Source of the DNA: Lantana camara
Lineage: Eukaryota; Streptophyta; Magnoliopsida; Lamiales; Verbenaceae
DNA: 64,000 nucleotides
Assembly: GCA_037501455.1 (NCBI GenBank)
Contig: CM074858.1
Location: 11,396,501-11,460,500, forward strand
Direction: 5' to 3'
Positions 35,608 to 46,445 of the stretch are shown here, piece by piece. Below the pieces are notes generated by a model. The model made no database searches. It had not been told where the DNA came from and worked only from the letters and a program-made list of their open reading frames with translations. The position numbers and the translations under genes were made by a program. Every line of letters begins with the position of its first letter. The stretch's first letter is position 1.

Positions 35608-36378
35608 CTGTTGGGATTAATGCCCTGAAAATCCAATTATATTGTAAATATTTTGGATTAATAAAACTGAAATTATCGCAAGTTATGAGTATTTTACAAA
35701 TTTAATAATTAATGACGTGTGATGGTATTTTTATATGAAATGTGTTTCATTGGAAAAGACTTTAAATACCAAAAATCACGTGTCATTAAAGTTCTAGTCG
35801 GTATGATAAGAAAATATTCTTATCGAGACTATAATGTGTTAAATAAGATGATTAGTCTTTCGTCATAGGGAAATGGAGTTTCTGGTTATAACACATTGAT
35901 GATTTTCAATGAGATTGGAAACATCTAACTGGACCACTGAGATTGTTCATTTTATACTGCTATCTAAAATGAACAAAATCTCGGAAGCATTAGACTCTTA
36001 ATCCTGACAGTGTTTCTACTTTAGGCATGTAGTGTTAATCACTGTGATGTACTCAGAAGTGAGGTCTCGGTAATGGGTGGCCAAAATATTTTGTACGTTC
36101 GGTGGTTGCCTGAAATGTGCTAAAGAGAAATACTGATTGAGGAATCTATAGCCTTGCTGGAAGGTTAAAAGATATCCCTGAAATAGATTTGCAAAATGTT
36201 GGAATTAAAACTTTGGCTAAAGTACTTCGTGTGTACGTCACCGAAGTTGTATGTTGCATGTGTTTCACATACAGAGAATTTGAACTTAATGCGAATCAAG
36301 AATTTCAGATTGGAAGTGAAAAATAAATAATAGTAGTATTGATTTATTTTTCATGGATATCTGTACAGAGGAGTAACA
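35608..36378 (+). mobile_element. Truncated LTR (relative of the LTR at 61451)
   Basis: Starts TGTTGGGATTAATGCCCTG and aligns over about 770 bp with 61451-62212. It then ends abruptly where LINE sequence begins. The missing part holds the promoter and the 3' end. Confidence 0.75.
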
Positions 36379-36379
36379 T

Positions 36380-37920
36380 CCAAGTCCCTGCACCAATGCA
36401 ACAAGACCGCCTCATTTCCCTACTGAATCTACACACACTCCAAACATATCCAACGTCGTCTTCAATCTTTCAATCTTCCTACTCTTACATCTTGTCTCCG
36501 TTAGGAAGATAATGTGGGGATGATGATCCCTGATAAGGGACCGGAGACAATGAACTCGCCAAGGGCCTCCCAACCCTTGGCAGTTCCAGCTAAGGCAACT
36601 CATTGGGCTCGGCGGAACTGCCCAGCAGTCTCCGCCATTAGATTAGTGATATCGACGAGGCACGAGTCTTCCAAGGAATTGAGGTTGGTAGTGATCCTTG
36701 ATGTGTCTGAAGGGCTGTGTCTCTTGAGAGAATTTTTTGAAGATATCTTCCGGAACTTCCTTATTTTGGGGGTGTTAAGGGATTTTGAGTTCTCGAGGTT
36801 CAGCATTAGTGGGACCTTGATGAGATTGTTTTCAAGTTGGGTGTTAGGGTTCTCAGAGTGAAGGGAGCTCATGGTTAGGGTGGTTTGGCTTCAGGGCTCA
36901 TGGGACGGTTTCTGTGGAACTGTGATTATGGGACGTTTTCGAGCGTTGTTTTGTGGGGTTGTCATGTTCGTCATCAGACATGGAATGCCGACGACGAGCA
37001 GGGAGGAGGGTTAGGCTAGGCTCAGTGACATTGTTTCTCAGTAAGGTAAGTCATGTGGAGAGGTGGCGGGGTGGATAGGTCCAGTTGCATGGTGATGAGG
37101 TCTCTACCAGAGGTAGGGGGTGAGTTGGATGTGCTGGGCTACTTCTTTGGTTGTGTTCAGTGGGTTCAGCGGGGGGTTGGAGAGTTGGGTGCGGTGCAGA
37201 TCAGATGGGTTTGGGGTGAGATTGGGACGCAGCTGGGGGGTTTCCAATGCAATACCTTTCCCTCTAGAATTGTTCGCCGAGGACAGAGAATCCCATGTGG
37301 TTCGAGCAGTCTGGACTCGTGTAGGCCTAAGAAATCCAGGCCTCACATTGGCAGAGATCGTAGACCGAGAGAGAAAGCCATTATCAGCCCTCGTTCCACC
37401 ATTACTTCCCTCGCGTAACCAAGTGCTATAAGGGAAGTTCGGTTCCAGATCCACGAAGTCATCTTCATATCTGGACGGGCAAAACTTGTCAACGTGATCA
37501 CAGATTCCACAGAGATAGCAGAAGTTAGCTAATCGTTCATAGCTTAGAGATAGTTCCAACTCTTGCCCTAATGGCAGTTTCAACATGAGACATCTAAGAA
37601 GCGGTTCTGTCATGCATATACTTACCCTTATTCGCATTGAGTCTACTCCCAATCGATGCGGACTATTCCTCAGATAGGCTTTAAAAATACCAATTCTGTT
37701 TCCCACAAATTCTGCTATAGCCTCCGAGCGGCGTTCCGTAGGAAGCCCCCGTACATGAATAATATAATCGCATCGGTCTAGCTGCACCGTTAATGGATCA
37801 TCGGACTCTTCCAATACTTTCATCAGAATCGGATATTTATCAAAGCACCACGGTGTGTTTTCCATGACTCGCTGCAAGTCTAACTTATGATTTAGTGTTA
37901 ACAAAACACGAATCATAACA
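36380..37920 (-). mobile_element. LINE remnant, truncated at both ends
   Basis: Reading on the minus strand: an ORF1 part at 37916-37104 has the DUF4283-like region and a zinc knuckle CYLCGICDHVDKFC (C-X2-C-X4-H-X4-C); a linker follows; then the start of ORF2, an AP-endonuclease domain, lies at 36603-36412 (LSWNCQGLG with the catalytic-type Asn, and LTETRC with Glu). Reverse transcriptase and the 3' tail are missing. LINEs usually lose the 5' end, so loss of the 3' half here means later deletion or replacement by the neighbouring LTR. Confidence 0.82.
37104..37916 (-). pseudogene. LINE ORF1 (DUF4283 and zinc-knuckle protein), partial
   Basis: An open frame of 270 codons whose N-terminus is cut; about residues 1-130 match the DUF4283 style (CDYIIHVRGLP, IGIFKAYLRN) and about 130-146 are the zinc knuckle. 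It is a nucleic-acid-binding ORF1 of L1-type plant LINEs. Confidence 0.8.
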
Positions 37921-38143
37921 TCGGATACGAAATTATTTAAATTCCCTATTGAATTATGTCATAAATGCTTAGTATTTAGTAAAATTAATAAGTTATTCCT
38001 ATTTTTTTAAGTGCTTATAATTAAAAAAAAAAAAGAAAAGAAAAAAGTTCATAATTCAGCGTGGAAATTGACCACGGTAATATCAACTTTATTGCTTCCT
38101 TTTATGGCTGACTGGCTGGCAAGTGAACTTCCATTCTCCCATA
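37921..38143. other. Short spacer before block A'
   Basis: AT-rich, no gene. Confidence 0.4.
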
Positions 38144-40391
38144 TTTGATATAGTCATGAATTAAAACGTGTTGGTAAATTGTGTATGTAAAAAACAAAAG
38201 TGAATATGTATTTAGGACCGCCTAAATAGATCAAATTCCTATTGGAATCCACCAAAAGTCGTCTGGCTTCGTAATGCAAGAAATTGTTCATAATAACCAT
38301 TTATTATATGATCCGTAAAAGTGCTTTTTTAAAGAAAAGATAACTAATTAAATAATAAATTTAATGTACTTATCATATAATTGGATGAGATTAATAGGGA
38401 ATTCAGATTAAAATTTTCCTATTTCTTTTTAAAGACAAAATCTAGATATGATGTGACGAGGATAAGATCAATTAATTATTAAGGACAAATGAGTGAGCAA
38501 AATGTTGGACATTTTAAATAATTACAAGTAGTAGTTGGTGAGGTAGGCCATGTTTTTAGGTCATTGCTGAGTCGATTAATTTAATTCAATTCAATTAAAC
38601 CCAAAAATGGAATATTTAACTTAATTAATATAGGAGCACAAGGAGTAGGATGCGAATACAAATTTCCTTTTGCAACACAGGTTCAGGCTATAATTACCCC
38701 AACGACAGAGATATTGCTAACACATTTCATGTTTACGTACACGATCACATATGTAAGAATGAATTAGCTCAATAAGAAAAAGATATAATATTTCTAGATA
38801 AATTATATCTACATTTTCAAAAATTTAACCTAATTACAGTTCATATTAGATATTAGATTGGGAATTACCTGGCCAACCTCAACTAATTTACTTTTATTTT
38901 ATGTGTAACATTAGCTATCTTAATCGGATTGGTGTAATAAAAATGTGAATATTTTACGCTTAAGATCTTGAAAGAGTGTAATATATTTACCTATCTTATA
39001 TAATAAAATTGGATTTGCCGACTAAATTAAGTTTGCGTTAGAATTTTTCCAACACTCTTAATTTAGATAGAAACTCCAAATATTGTACGTCTTATTTATT
39101 AGGAAGAAAAGACTCATTGGAGTTAGGTTCGTAATATATACTTGTCTTATATATTATTGAAAGGGAAACTCTAAATATTAGTAAGGATCCCTAAATATTA
39201 GTAAGGAAAAAGAAAACCTATAAGAATTTCCAGGTACCAATAGGTTTACGGCCTATAATAATTAATTTATGTCCACCCAATCTCTATGTTATATATGTTT
39301 CCCACTAGTAACACGTTTAAGATCGAGAAATAGTTACAGAGTTGATTAATTCTTCTGCAGACACAAAATGTTCGTAGCTTTAAATTTTAATCCACACGGA
39401 CGCACCGATACTATATAATTGTATATTTGTATGGAAGGGTCGAATCGAGTCGAACTATTAAAATGTAAAATTCTTTTTATCAATAGTACGTAGTTGAGTA
39501 TATATTTAGAAACTCAAATCTAATTTTTTTTTTATATTTTTTTTGGTTAGAAAATCTAAAACTTGTGATTAAGATAACATAGAGTCGAACCACTTAATTA
39601 TATCATTTGATGTTGTACCACCTCCAACACGATATGAATACTTTGAAGTTTGAAGCTTCATTCGTCCTTTTAATAAATATTTGTTTGTTTCTTTTTTCCA
39701 TAAAATTTAGGAGCTTAATTATTTAATTTTAATAATTTGGTATTGGGAAAATTGCAAACTCGGGATACCAACTGACCCCATTTTGCACTTTGAGGACTGT
39801 TCATTTTGCGGTGGCAAAAACACCTTGTATCTCCAAAAATTGACAATTTTGGGTCAATTTTCGCCGGAATCCTACCGAACTTGTCTGAAATCCGACCCGC
39901 TATCCTACATGGCAATAAAATACCACTTCACGTGTGTAACGCACTGACGTGTCAAAACTGCCATGGCCACATCATTAAAAGATTGTTTATGTGGCATCAA
40001 TCCCTTAAAATTAAACATAATATATAATCCAAATAAGCAACTTTTAAAATTATAATTTTATGTATATTATTAAAAATTAATATGTTTAAAAATTATAATT
40101 TATGTATATAATTAAGAATTAATACATTTGAAAATTATAATTTATTTATGTTGTGTATATAATATATATTTTGTATTTTGAGGAAAATACAATATATTTC
40201 TAATAATTTTATTCATACAAATTATATTTTATTTTGCATAATATATTCCTATTGAAATTTAAATTAAAATTAAAACTCAAAAAAAAAAGAAAAAGAAGAA
40301 GAAAAATCCGAGAACCCCCACCCTGTTGGAGAAGATGAACAGCACCACCACACCAAGAATTGGAGATTTCTCCTTTCTTTGTCGAATTCAA
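38144..40391. repeat. Duplicated block A' (copy 2)
   Basis: Matches 288-2150 and 4275-4350 in order and orientation. It holds a complete-looking copy of repeat R (39738-39960) where copy 1 is cut by the truncated LTR G4. The segment AACCCCCACCCTGTTGG at about 40313 gives the pre-insertion flank of that LTR. Non-coding. Confidence 0.85.
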
Positions 40392-40569
40392 ATCCTATTG
40401 TCAGGACATTAGAAAGTCGATTGTCTTTTATTGTTTGGCATGCATTGAACTGATTGTAATTTCTCATTTGTCATGAATAAGATCAGTGGTTACTTGTTGG
40501 TGTGAATTGCAGTAGAATATATTCCCTTACATATTCTCTTTATGTCAATGTGAGTAAAGGGACTTGGAG
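40392..40569. other. Short spacer ending in target duplication TGGAG
   Basis: Non-coding. The last five bases are the left target duplication of solo LTR G1. Confidence 0.5.
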
Positions 40570-43500
40570 TGTAACGCCCCGCAATTTTAATTATTCAGGT
40601 ACGCGCGCCACGCGTGTGAGTTTGAGAGTTAGAATTGTTAAGCATGTTTAATTGCATTATGTGACCAAGTGATTATTTGACTAATGGCTTGCTTGTCTAG
40701 GTGATCATTTTAATTGCAATTCCATTACATATCATTTCACAACATATTTTCATATATGAGTATATATATATTTAAACTAATTTCAATAGAATAACATTTC
40801 ATTTATATCATTCATTCATGCAAGAGACATGTAATTTTATATATACATATATATGCATAATTTCCCTACACTAATACACTCACACATGCATTATATATGT
40901 ATACATTAATAGAGCACTAAAGATTATATATACATATAATATACATAATATCTTACTTTATATATATACATCGTATATCTATATATATTACATACATTGT
41001 ATACATTATATCATATATACAAGACTCACACACCCAACACACACTAAATCTCTACCACACACACTAAATCCTTTCTCTCATTTCATCACATTCATCTTGG
41101 AGCAAGAAGAGAAGGATTAAGGATTCAAGAAGGATCATCATCTAATCATTTTCATTTCATCCTTTTCTTCTAAGGTTGGTTACATATTTATTTATGTGTG
41201 TGTGTAGGTGTGTGTATATGTGAGATTTGTTAGAATCTTGAGATTTGATTTAATTTCTTGTTGATTAAGTTTGATTTTATGAGCATATCTATGTGAATTT
41301 ATGAATTCTTAGCCTTGTTTCCTTGTAACTTGAATGGTTTGCATTTATTTAATTTTTTGGAAGATGTATTATGATTGTTTGGTTTGATCTTTGGCCTCAA
41401 CTTGTATTATATGTGTTGGAATTGAAGTATTAGATGTGTATTGGTGTTATATGTTAGTTTTGATGTGTTTATTTGTTGTGGTTTGGTGTTGGAGTGGTTT
41501 GGGAGCCATTCCCGAGTGTATGCCCTATTTTTCCTGCATTTTTTTGGCCCTTGAGTGAATCCACACCCGTGGATTTGTGTCCAGAGACCTGGAGGTCTTC
41601 CTATGGGCGTGGATTTTTGACCCACGACCGTGGATCCTCATCTATTTTCTGTCCGAGTTTGTTTTGCTTCGTTCTCCCTCATACGAACTCCGATTGACTT
41701 GATTTTTGAACCCACGGAAACCTCTTGAAGTCTAGAACAACCTCCAATTGAAATCTTCTCAATATCGTTAGCCATTTGTGAGTTATAATCAATCCGTTTT
41801 GGTGTCGCCACTTCACCGACAATCTGCATTCCTTCAACTTCGGACCTACGCCATTTACTCCTCGTTTTGAACTAGAATACGAGCCATATATCATTTTAAA
41901 GGTTTACATGTATACTTTCATATCCAACAAACGAAACCCAATTCCAACTTCTACAACTCAAGATATTTCCATTTTCCTATAGCTTGTACATTTCCAAAAA
42001 TTGTCAACTTTTGCCAAACTTCGCCAAAACCCCTCTTATTGCATTCTTTTCACTTCTTTGGCTCCCGTATGTGACTTATATGAATTATATGCTTACTTAA
42101 TTGATAATTATGCTTCTATTTGACACTCCTTGGTTCTTACTTGCTTAAGTTTGATTGTTTGAATTCGTGCTTGATATATACATTGAATTTGTTTGAGTAA
42201 TTGAGCATATGAACACGATCACACCCTTCCATGACCTTTTTATACTTTATTTCATATTCAATCATGTTATGAAATGATACACCACTTCATGAACATTGCC
42301 GTGCGTCCTCTTTGGTATCATATCGAGTCTTATCTCACGAGTACACATTGTTTTCTTTCTTGTACAGCTCTTCTCCAGGGCGGAGATATCTTGATCCAAT
42401 AGGCACCGACATAACTCTTGTTCTTGTATTGTTACTTGTCAGGTGAGGGTGTTTTCCGTTTTAGTTATGTATCAAACCCTACAACCTATATGTGAATGTT
42501 TTGGCCAAAAACCTTACGGTATATCAATATTATGTTTCAAAGGATTATCGAGTAAATAATTTTTAAAAGAATTGAACCGTTTCCAATGAAATGAACTGAA
42601 TTACTGATTCCCTACTGTTTTGGCGAGAACTGCACTGCACTATACTATATTGTGGGCCCAGGGAAAACGTGGGATTGGCGACCGGATCGGCATCGGACTG
42701 ACGGAAAGAACCTTTGCACGTAGTACCCATTGAGAATACCTCTGCGCGACCTAGGAGATGGGGAGGCAGAGTATTCTTGAGCCAGTGGTTCCCATACCAT
42801 CGAAGGAGCGGGTAGGAGTCATGATCCCCCGTCTCATATTACGCTAATTGTCTCCCGCGACTGGGTTACCCTTGGCGGGGAGAAAGAATTGGGTGGTTCG
42901 GGTCTGCAGCCCTGACCATCCCCACGGAGAAAGAAGGTTGGACTGTATTGTTCCTGTTTATTCTTGAACCTGTTAATTAACTGAATGATTGAATGATTGA
43001 TTGCATGATCACGATTTAATAGTTATTCCCTATTGATTTTTACACGGTCGGAGTAAGGATGGAGATTGTGCACGCTCACTCGCCGAGCTACTGATCACTC
43101 CACTTAACTGAAACAACTTTAAATTATTATAGTTTTAAAGTCCGAGCATTGATATCTATTTTATGCCTCTTTAAGTAGCTAATTTCAAATAAAACTTTGT
43201 TCGGGTTTTATGACTTGCGTGTGCATGTTTTATATATATGTATAGCCCCTGCTCACTCAGTCTTCTAGAGACTGACCCCTCTTTTCCCCACTTTTCAGTT
43301 CTTTGCAGGTGTAGCTACGCGGGAGTCAAGTCTCAGTGATTGTCTCAAGTCTCACGCGTACACTCGAATCACATTTTACATTTATTATGTTTACTTGTAC
43401 CATGTATTTAAATAGGCCTGAGTGCCAATGCAAGATCTATAATTATTGAAATATTGAATATTGATTCAGGATAGGTTACATGTTTAGTTGAACCCGTTAC

Positions 43501-43756
43501 TAGGTTGCATGATAGAATTAATTGTGTTTTGAATTGTTTGGGCTTGAAGCCATTAATGGAATTTTATTGTTGGTATCATTGCTTCCGCATTGTACTCGTC
43601 AGGTTGTTGTATTAATTGGTACAGGGTTAGATTCCGCCTAGCCAGGGAGTTTTTTTTATTTTGTCACCCGTTCGCTATGAGTCCGGTTCATGCTAGATCA
43701 TCAATTTCATGTGTTGTAGTGCGGGGGATGTGGTGCCTATCGTCCCGGGTGCTACA
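40570..43756 (+). mobile_element. Complete solo LTR G1 (3187 bp)
   Basis: Starts TGTAACGCCCCG, ends GGGTGCTACA, and is flanked by a perfect 5-bp duplication TGGAG (40565-40569 and 43757-43761). TG...CA ends with a 5-bp duplication and no primer site, interior or second LTR identify a solo LTR. Its length suggests the large-LTR Ty3/Gypsy (Del/Tekay-like) group, by inference only. Non-coding; small ORFs inside are not supported. Confidence 0.88.
41558..41637. repeat. Inverted-repeat cluster in LTR G1 (CCACG-nn-CGTGG)
   Basis: CCACACCCGTGGATT, GGGCGTGGATTTTTG and CCCACGACCGTGGATCC lie within 80 bp. The last is a clean inverted repeat with a centre of AC. The cluster sits about 990 bp from the LTR start, as in the other copies, but its arms are unlike theirs. 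Confidence 0.7.
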
Positions 43757-44017
43757 TGGAGGGTACTGTAGGACCTTACTTCTCCATAAAATCCTACACA
43801 GTTTTATTTCTATGCAATAAAGATTGTAAAATTTGATTACCAAATTTAAGGTACCAAGATTCCTGACTTATTCTTGTCCTTGTTTTGCAAAAATAGTTCT
43901 TTAATCGTAAAGACTTACATCAATTGGTAATAAAATGTATTGGGAGATGATGTAAAATAGCCTATAAATACAAACCTTTCCCCGTATATTATATTTCAAA
44001 CAAAGTGTGGTAATGAT
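43757..44017 (+). promoter_or_regulatory. Upstream region of the MYB/SANT-like gene with TATA-like box
   Basis: CTATAAATACA at about 43961-43971 lies about 55 bp before the ATG at 44018, a good promoter-like position. Confidence 0.4.
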
Positions 44018-44585
44018 ATGGCAACTAGACGTAGGTATCCTTATTAAGATTGCTTACGCATCTTGGTTGCTTACGAATTGTGTGACTACACAAATGAAAA
44101 CATAGTCACGCATTCATTGGAGGCACGTTGGGCGTGTGGGGTTATATCACGTGATCTCATTAGAAAAGATTGCGGTGGTATAAGCCCAAGGCGAGTGCAA
44201 CGGATGGTGACATCTCTCCGGTTAGACTACATAATGTTTCGCAAATTTTTGAAAATTGAAGGGGTTTCATATGATAGTACCAATGACGAAATAAATGTGG
44301 ATGAAGACTACAATAGAATTCATCTCCCGCAGGTCGTTAAGATTATTTCTAGCAGCACCTGCATGTACGAAAATTTCAGTATTGTTAAATATAGCTTCTT
44401 CTCTTTAATAATTTGTGCTTAATATGCAGGAAACTCCGGCAGAAGCTAATTTCAGAGAAAATGGCTTCCCATTGTGGGATCACTTGCATGAGACATTTTG
44501 GAAGTGCCGTTTTCCAAATTTTGAAACTGACGGTCTAGAGCTATATGTTGACCCGGCCGTGTATTCCGACTCGGATGAAGACTAA
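44018..44585 (+). pseudogene. MYB/SANT-like domain gene with a premature stop
   Basis: An ATG at 44018 begins the frame; a TAA interrupts it at 44045-44047 (tenth codon). The rest is open: exon 1 to 44332, a 97-bp GT-AG intron (44333-44429) and exon 2 44430-44585. The protein has the features of plant MYB/SANT-like (Myb_DNA-bind_3-type) proteins: RVQRMVTSLRLDYIMFRKFL followed by GVSYDSTNDEINVDEDY, then FRENGFPLWDHL. The N-terminal SANT helices before VAYELCDY are short or missing. It may be a host gene fragment or a third gene of the neighbouring Harbinger region. Whether the stop is real or a mis-set start cannot be decided here. Confidence 0.6.
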
Positions 44586-44998
44586 GGATCAGGAACTTGG
44601 AGTTGTTGTATTTTAAAGTTTAAAAACTTCAAGAAATTCTTGAAATGCTTGAAGTTCCTATCTGCAATCTTTTTTTCAAATAATGAAATACATGTGTCCC
44701 TTTGCATTTTTGAACTAAAGATGCAACATTCCTACCACGTTCATATGAACAATGCAACCCACATTTACAATTTCATTAGGTTTAGATATATCATAAAAAA
44801 TTAAAGACACCATCAATTTAAAAAGAGAAACTATAATAGAGCATTAATAACATAATCTAATCAAGTTTTACTTTACAATAGGCCTGAAAGTTCCCATCAA
44901 AAGAGTGTGGCAAAAGTATTTTTTGTAGCCATGAAAACATAACATGCAGCAGCATGAACAAGTACTTGCAATTACAAATCAAAAGTTCCTATAACACA
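44586..44998. other. Spacer between convergent genes
   Basis: AT-rich; presumably 3' flanks of the MYB/SANT-like gene and of Harbinger ORF1. No gene is seen. Confidence 0.4.
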
Positions 44999-45595
44999 TT
45001 AACACTTCGTACCGTACATAAGACTAACGAAGCAGTGGGGAATCTAGTGAAGGCCGGGGGGGCTCAAGCCCCTCCATCCACCACCCCTATACCCCACTAA
45101 TCTGCCACCCCCATACCCCAACAAAAAAAAAAAAAAAAATCAAATGCATATATAAAAAAAAAATAGGGGTAGAAAAGGTCTTTAGGAATTGCATTTTTTT
45201 TAGATTATTTTATTTCAAATTTAAAGACTAAAATTTTGGAAATATTGTATACCTACATTCAAATAAAACCAAAAATTCATCTCTCTTACAATTTACTAAG
45301 CTTTCAAATTTGAGGAAAGCCAGGTCATTTCTGGCTTTCTCTGGTAACTAGTAAGCTTTCAAAATCCTTTATTTATCCACTTAATTTTTATTGGGGTTGA
45401 ATTTCATACTTTTGGAGAGAAACTTCTGAATGTGCTTATGAATTTTGTTGTTTGTATGTCAATTTGTCATTATTTTATTAGAGTATTTAAAATATTTCTC
45501 TTAATTTATTCAAATTTTTATATATTTAAGCAGTTTGTTGACGGCGCTTCACTTACTCCAGCAAAAGAAAAGAGAAAAAATAATTTGATATAGTC

Positions 45596-46122
45596 ATGCA
45601 TCGGTATTTTAATAAAAGATCGAATAGTACTATTGAATCATCAAGTTCGATTGCAAACAAAGAAAGAATCAATGTTGGTAGTGCAGAATTTAATCTTGAA
45701 GACATAGTTAGTGACCCGAAGTTATGAAAACCTATTAAAAGTTAGGGCAAATTACATCCAACTACCCTGAGGTTTGCCCTAATTACGAATTAGTCCCTCT
45801 TTTTTCATTTATTACATGTCAACCCCTAAAAACACTGTTTCAATTACAAATCAGTCCCTCTTTAGGGGTTAAAATGTAATTGAAACAGTATTTTTAGGGG
45901 TTAATATGTAATAAACGAAAAAAGAGGGACTGATTCGTAATTAGGACAAACCTCAGGGTAGTTGGATGTAATTTTCCCTAAAAGTTATGATGTCCACTTT
46001 AGAGATTGCATGGGAAGAGAATATAGATCTAATATATATCTAAGGGACCTTGCCAACCAAAAGGTCATATTTTTCCAAAAACTAAATTTGAAAAAGAGAA
46101 CAAGAACTTTCAAATTATTCAT
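45596..46122 (+). pseudogene. hAT transposase N-terminal remnant (TTF-type zinc finger protein)
   Basis: The ATG at 45596 opens a Ser/Asn-rich stretch ending in DIVSDPKL and a TGA. The family block that follows (KPIKSY, then DVHFRDCMGREY and LRDLANQKVIFFQ) continues in the same reading after removal of the MITE at 45745-45978. It resembles the start of plant hAT proteins with a TTF-type zinc finger and DUF4371, but most of the transposase is absent. Confidence 0.6.
45745..45978. mobile_element. Foldback MITE with 9-bp duplication (MULE-like)
   Basis: 234 bp, nearly symmetrical, with ends GGGCAAATTACATCC and GGGAAAATTACATCC (inverted). A perfect 9-bp duplication TAAAAGTTA flanks it (45736-45744 and 45979-45987), which points to the Mutator superfamily. 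It is inserted in the hAT coding remnant. Confidence 0.9.
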
Positions 46123-46445
46123 TTTTTTTATTATTACGTTGAGGTTTAGGAATTCTCACCCCCGGCTGTTATGAAATCCTGGATCCACCCCTGTAATGAA
46201 GTGTACCTCAATAGCCATTTGCACTATCATTGTCCGCGCGGTGTTATTCATACCAAAGAACATGTTCATTTGACTTGGGTTGTTGACGAGCATGTTCGAT
46301 ACATTTATGTGATCTTGAAGTTCAATATGCATGGGCAACGATCCAATCGCCTCAAAGATTTCCTCTTATCTTTTGATGGTATCCTTATCGGCTCCTAGCC
46401 TCGATGCAGTTAATTCACTACAGAAATTAGTTATGGCATCAACAA

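Larger units (their letters stand above)
45033..46193 (-). mobile_element. hAT element remnant with 8-bp target duplication
   Basis: The ends are inverted relatives (CAGTGGGGAATCTAG on the left; CAGGGGTGGATCCAG read from the right). The flanking 8-mers TAACGAAG (45025-45032) and TAATGAAG (46194-46201) differ at one base, as expected for an old hAT insertion. The internal coding remnant runs on the + strand. It interrupts the end of Harbinger ORF1. Strand is given relative to the host ORF and is not meaningful for the element. Confidence 0.82.

Noticed and set aside
35296..35636. Several overlapping ORFs on both strands
   Set aside because: They arise from the GACACG inverted repeats in LTR G5.
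36514..37431. + strand ORFs of 103-121 codons
   Set aside because: Antisense to the LINE ORFs, which have recognisable domains.
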